From assembly GCF_009741445.1 (NCBI RefSeq), contig NZ_CP046507.1, positions 1 through 64,000 of the forward strand: a stretch of 64,000 bases of DNA, given 5' to 3'. The notes beneath the pieces were generated by a model. That model had not been told where the DNA came from, ran no database searches, and saw nothing but the letters and a program-made list of their open reading frames with translations. Within the stretch, counting starts at the first letter, position 1. Every line of letters starts with the position of its first letter. This document shows positions 63,786-64,000 of the stretch, one piece after another. The stretch is from Mycobacterium avium subsp. avium (GTDB taxonomy: Bacteria > Actinomycetota > Actinomycetes > Mycobacteriales > Mycobacteriaceae). The translations under genes and the position numbers were made by a program.

Positions 63786-64000
63786 ATGGCGCCGCCGGAT
63801 CCGTCGGTAACCCGCATCGACGGGCCGTGGCGCCATCTGGATGTGCACGCCAACGGCATCCGCTTTCACGTCGTCGAGGCCCTGCCCGTCGGCGACGCCC
63901 GCGGCCTGCCTGCCACGGCGCGGCCGTTGGTGATGCTGCTGCACGGCTTCGGATCGTTCTGGTGGTCCTGGCGTCACCAGCTGCGCGGGCTGACCGGCGC
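63786..64000 (+). CDS. ephE: Alpha/beta hydrolase, epoxide hydrolase EphE, 5' part
   Basis: The frame begins ATG right after the holin-like gene's stop (TAGATG) and runs to the window end. It reads MAPPDPSVTRIDGPWRHLDV and, further on, VMLLHGFGSFWWSWRHQL. The HGF oxyanion-hole motif and Trp-rich segment mark an alpha/beta hydrolase of the epoxide-hydrolase group. Position matches Rv3670 (ephE). The catalytic residues lie beyond the window. Confidence 0.85.
   Translation, partial: MAPPDPSVTRIDGPWRHLDVHANGIRFHVVEALPVGDARGLPATARPLVMLLHGFGSFWWSWRHQLRGLTG

Overview
The window reads as the origin-proximal part of a high-GC slow-growing Mycobacterium, most like the M. avium complex or a relative. 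It opens on the dnaA start codon. Products from dnaA to fhaA, and from holB to ephE, match M. tuberculosis Rv0001-Rv0020c and Rv3644c-Rv3670 in order, strand and, for many genes, length. Comparisons with M. tuberculosis are from memory; no search was run.

Layout. 1-9822: replication block dnaA, oriC, dnaN, recF, a dciA-type gene, gyrB, gyrA. 9925-16704: a DUF3566 membrane protein, tRNA-Ile, tRNA-Ala, a TetR/cytochrome P450 (CYP144-type) pair that lies elsewhere in M. tuberculosis, a frameshifted Rv0008c homologue, ppiA, an Rv0010c homologue, crgA, an Rv0012 homologue and trpG/pabA. 16682-26429: the minus-strand cell-shape and Ser/Thr-phosphorylation operon fhaA-fhaB-pstP-rodA-pbpA-pknA-pknB, joined mostly by 4-bp stop/start overlaps.

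26683-36700 is an accessory island between tRNA-Leu(CAG) and tRNA-Thr(CGT). It holds an orphan Imm63-like immunity gene, an NTF2-like and a DinB-like gene, a TNT-domain NAD+-glycohydrolase toxin with a one-base-overlapping immunity gene, a truncated second toxin module, and a recombinase element. That element has two tyrosine recombinases and a small TnpC-like protein, and is bracketed by two inverted 3' fragments of an IS256-family transposase. A truncated IS481-family transposase with 18-bp end repeats follows.

36742-64000 resumes conserved content, which in M. tuberculosis H37Rv is not next to fhaA: holB, an adenylate cyclase, topA, cspA, a DUF1998 helicase, a Tad/Flp-type secretion cluster ending in the CpaE-like ssd gene, a probable Ms1 (6S-like) RNA region, an HAD phosphatase, a Fic-like relic, the dppABCD importer, acs, a secreted serine protease, a holin-like membrane protein and the start of ephE.

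Most worth checking: the recombinase element with inverted IS256 flanks; the TNT toxin/immunity pair; the synteny break at the island; an 18-bp perfect palindrome next to DnaA-box-like sites upstream of the Rv0010c homologue; a four-cysteine mini-ORF followed by a strong terminator after the Rv3661 homologue; and three 30-bp hairpin repeats after acs.
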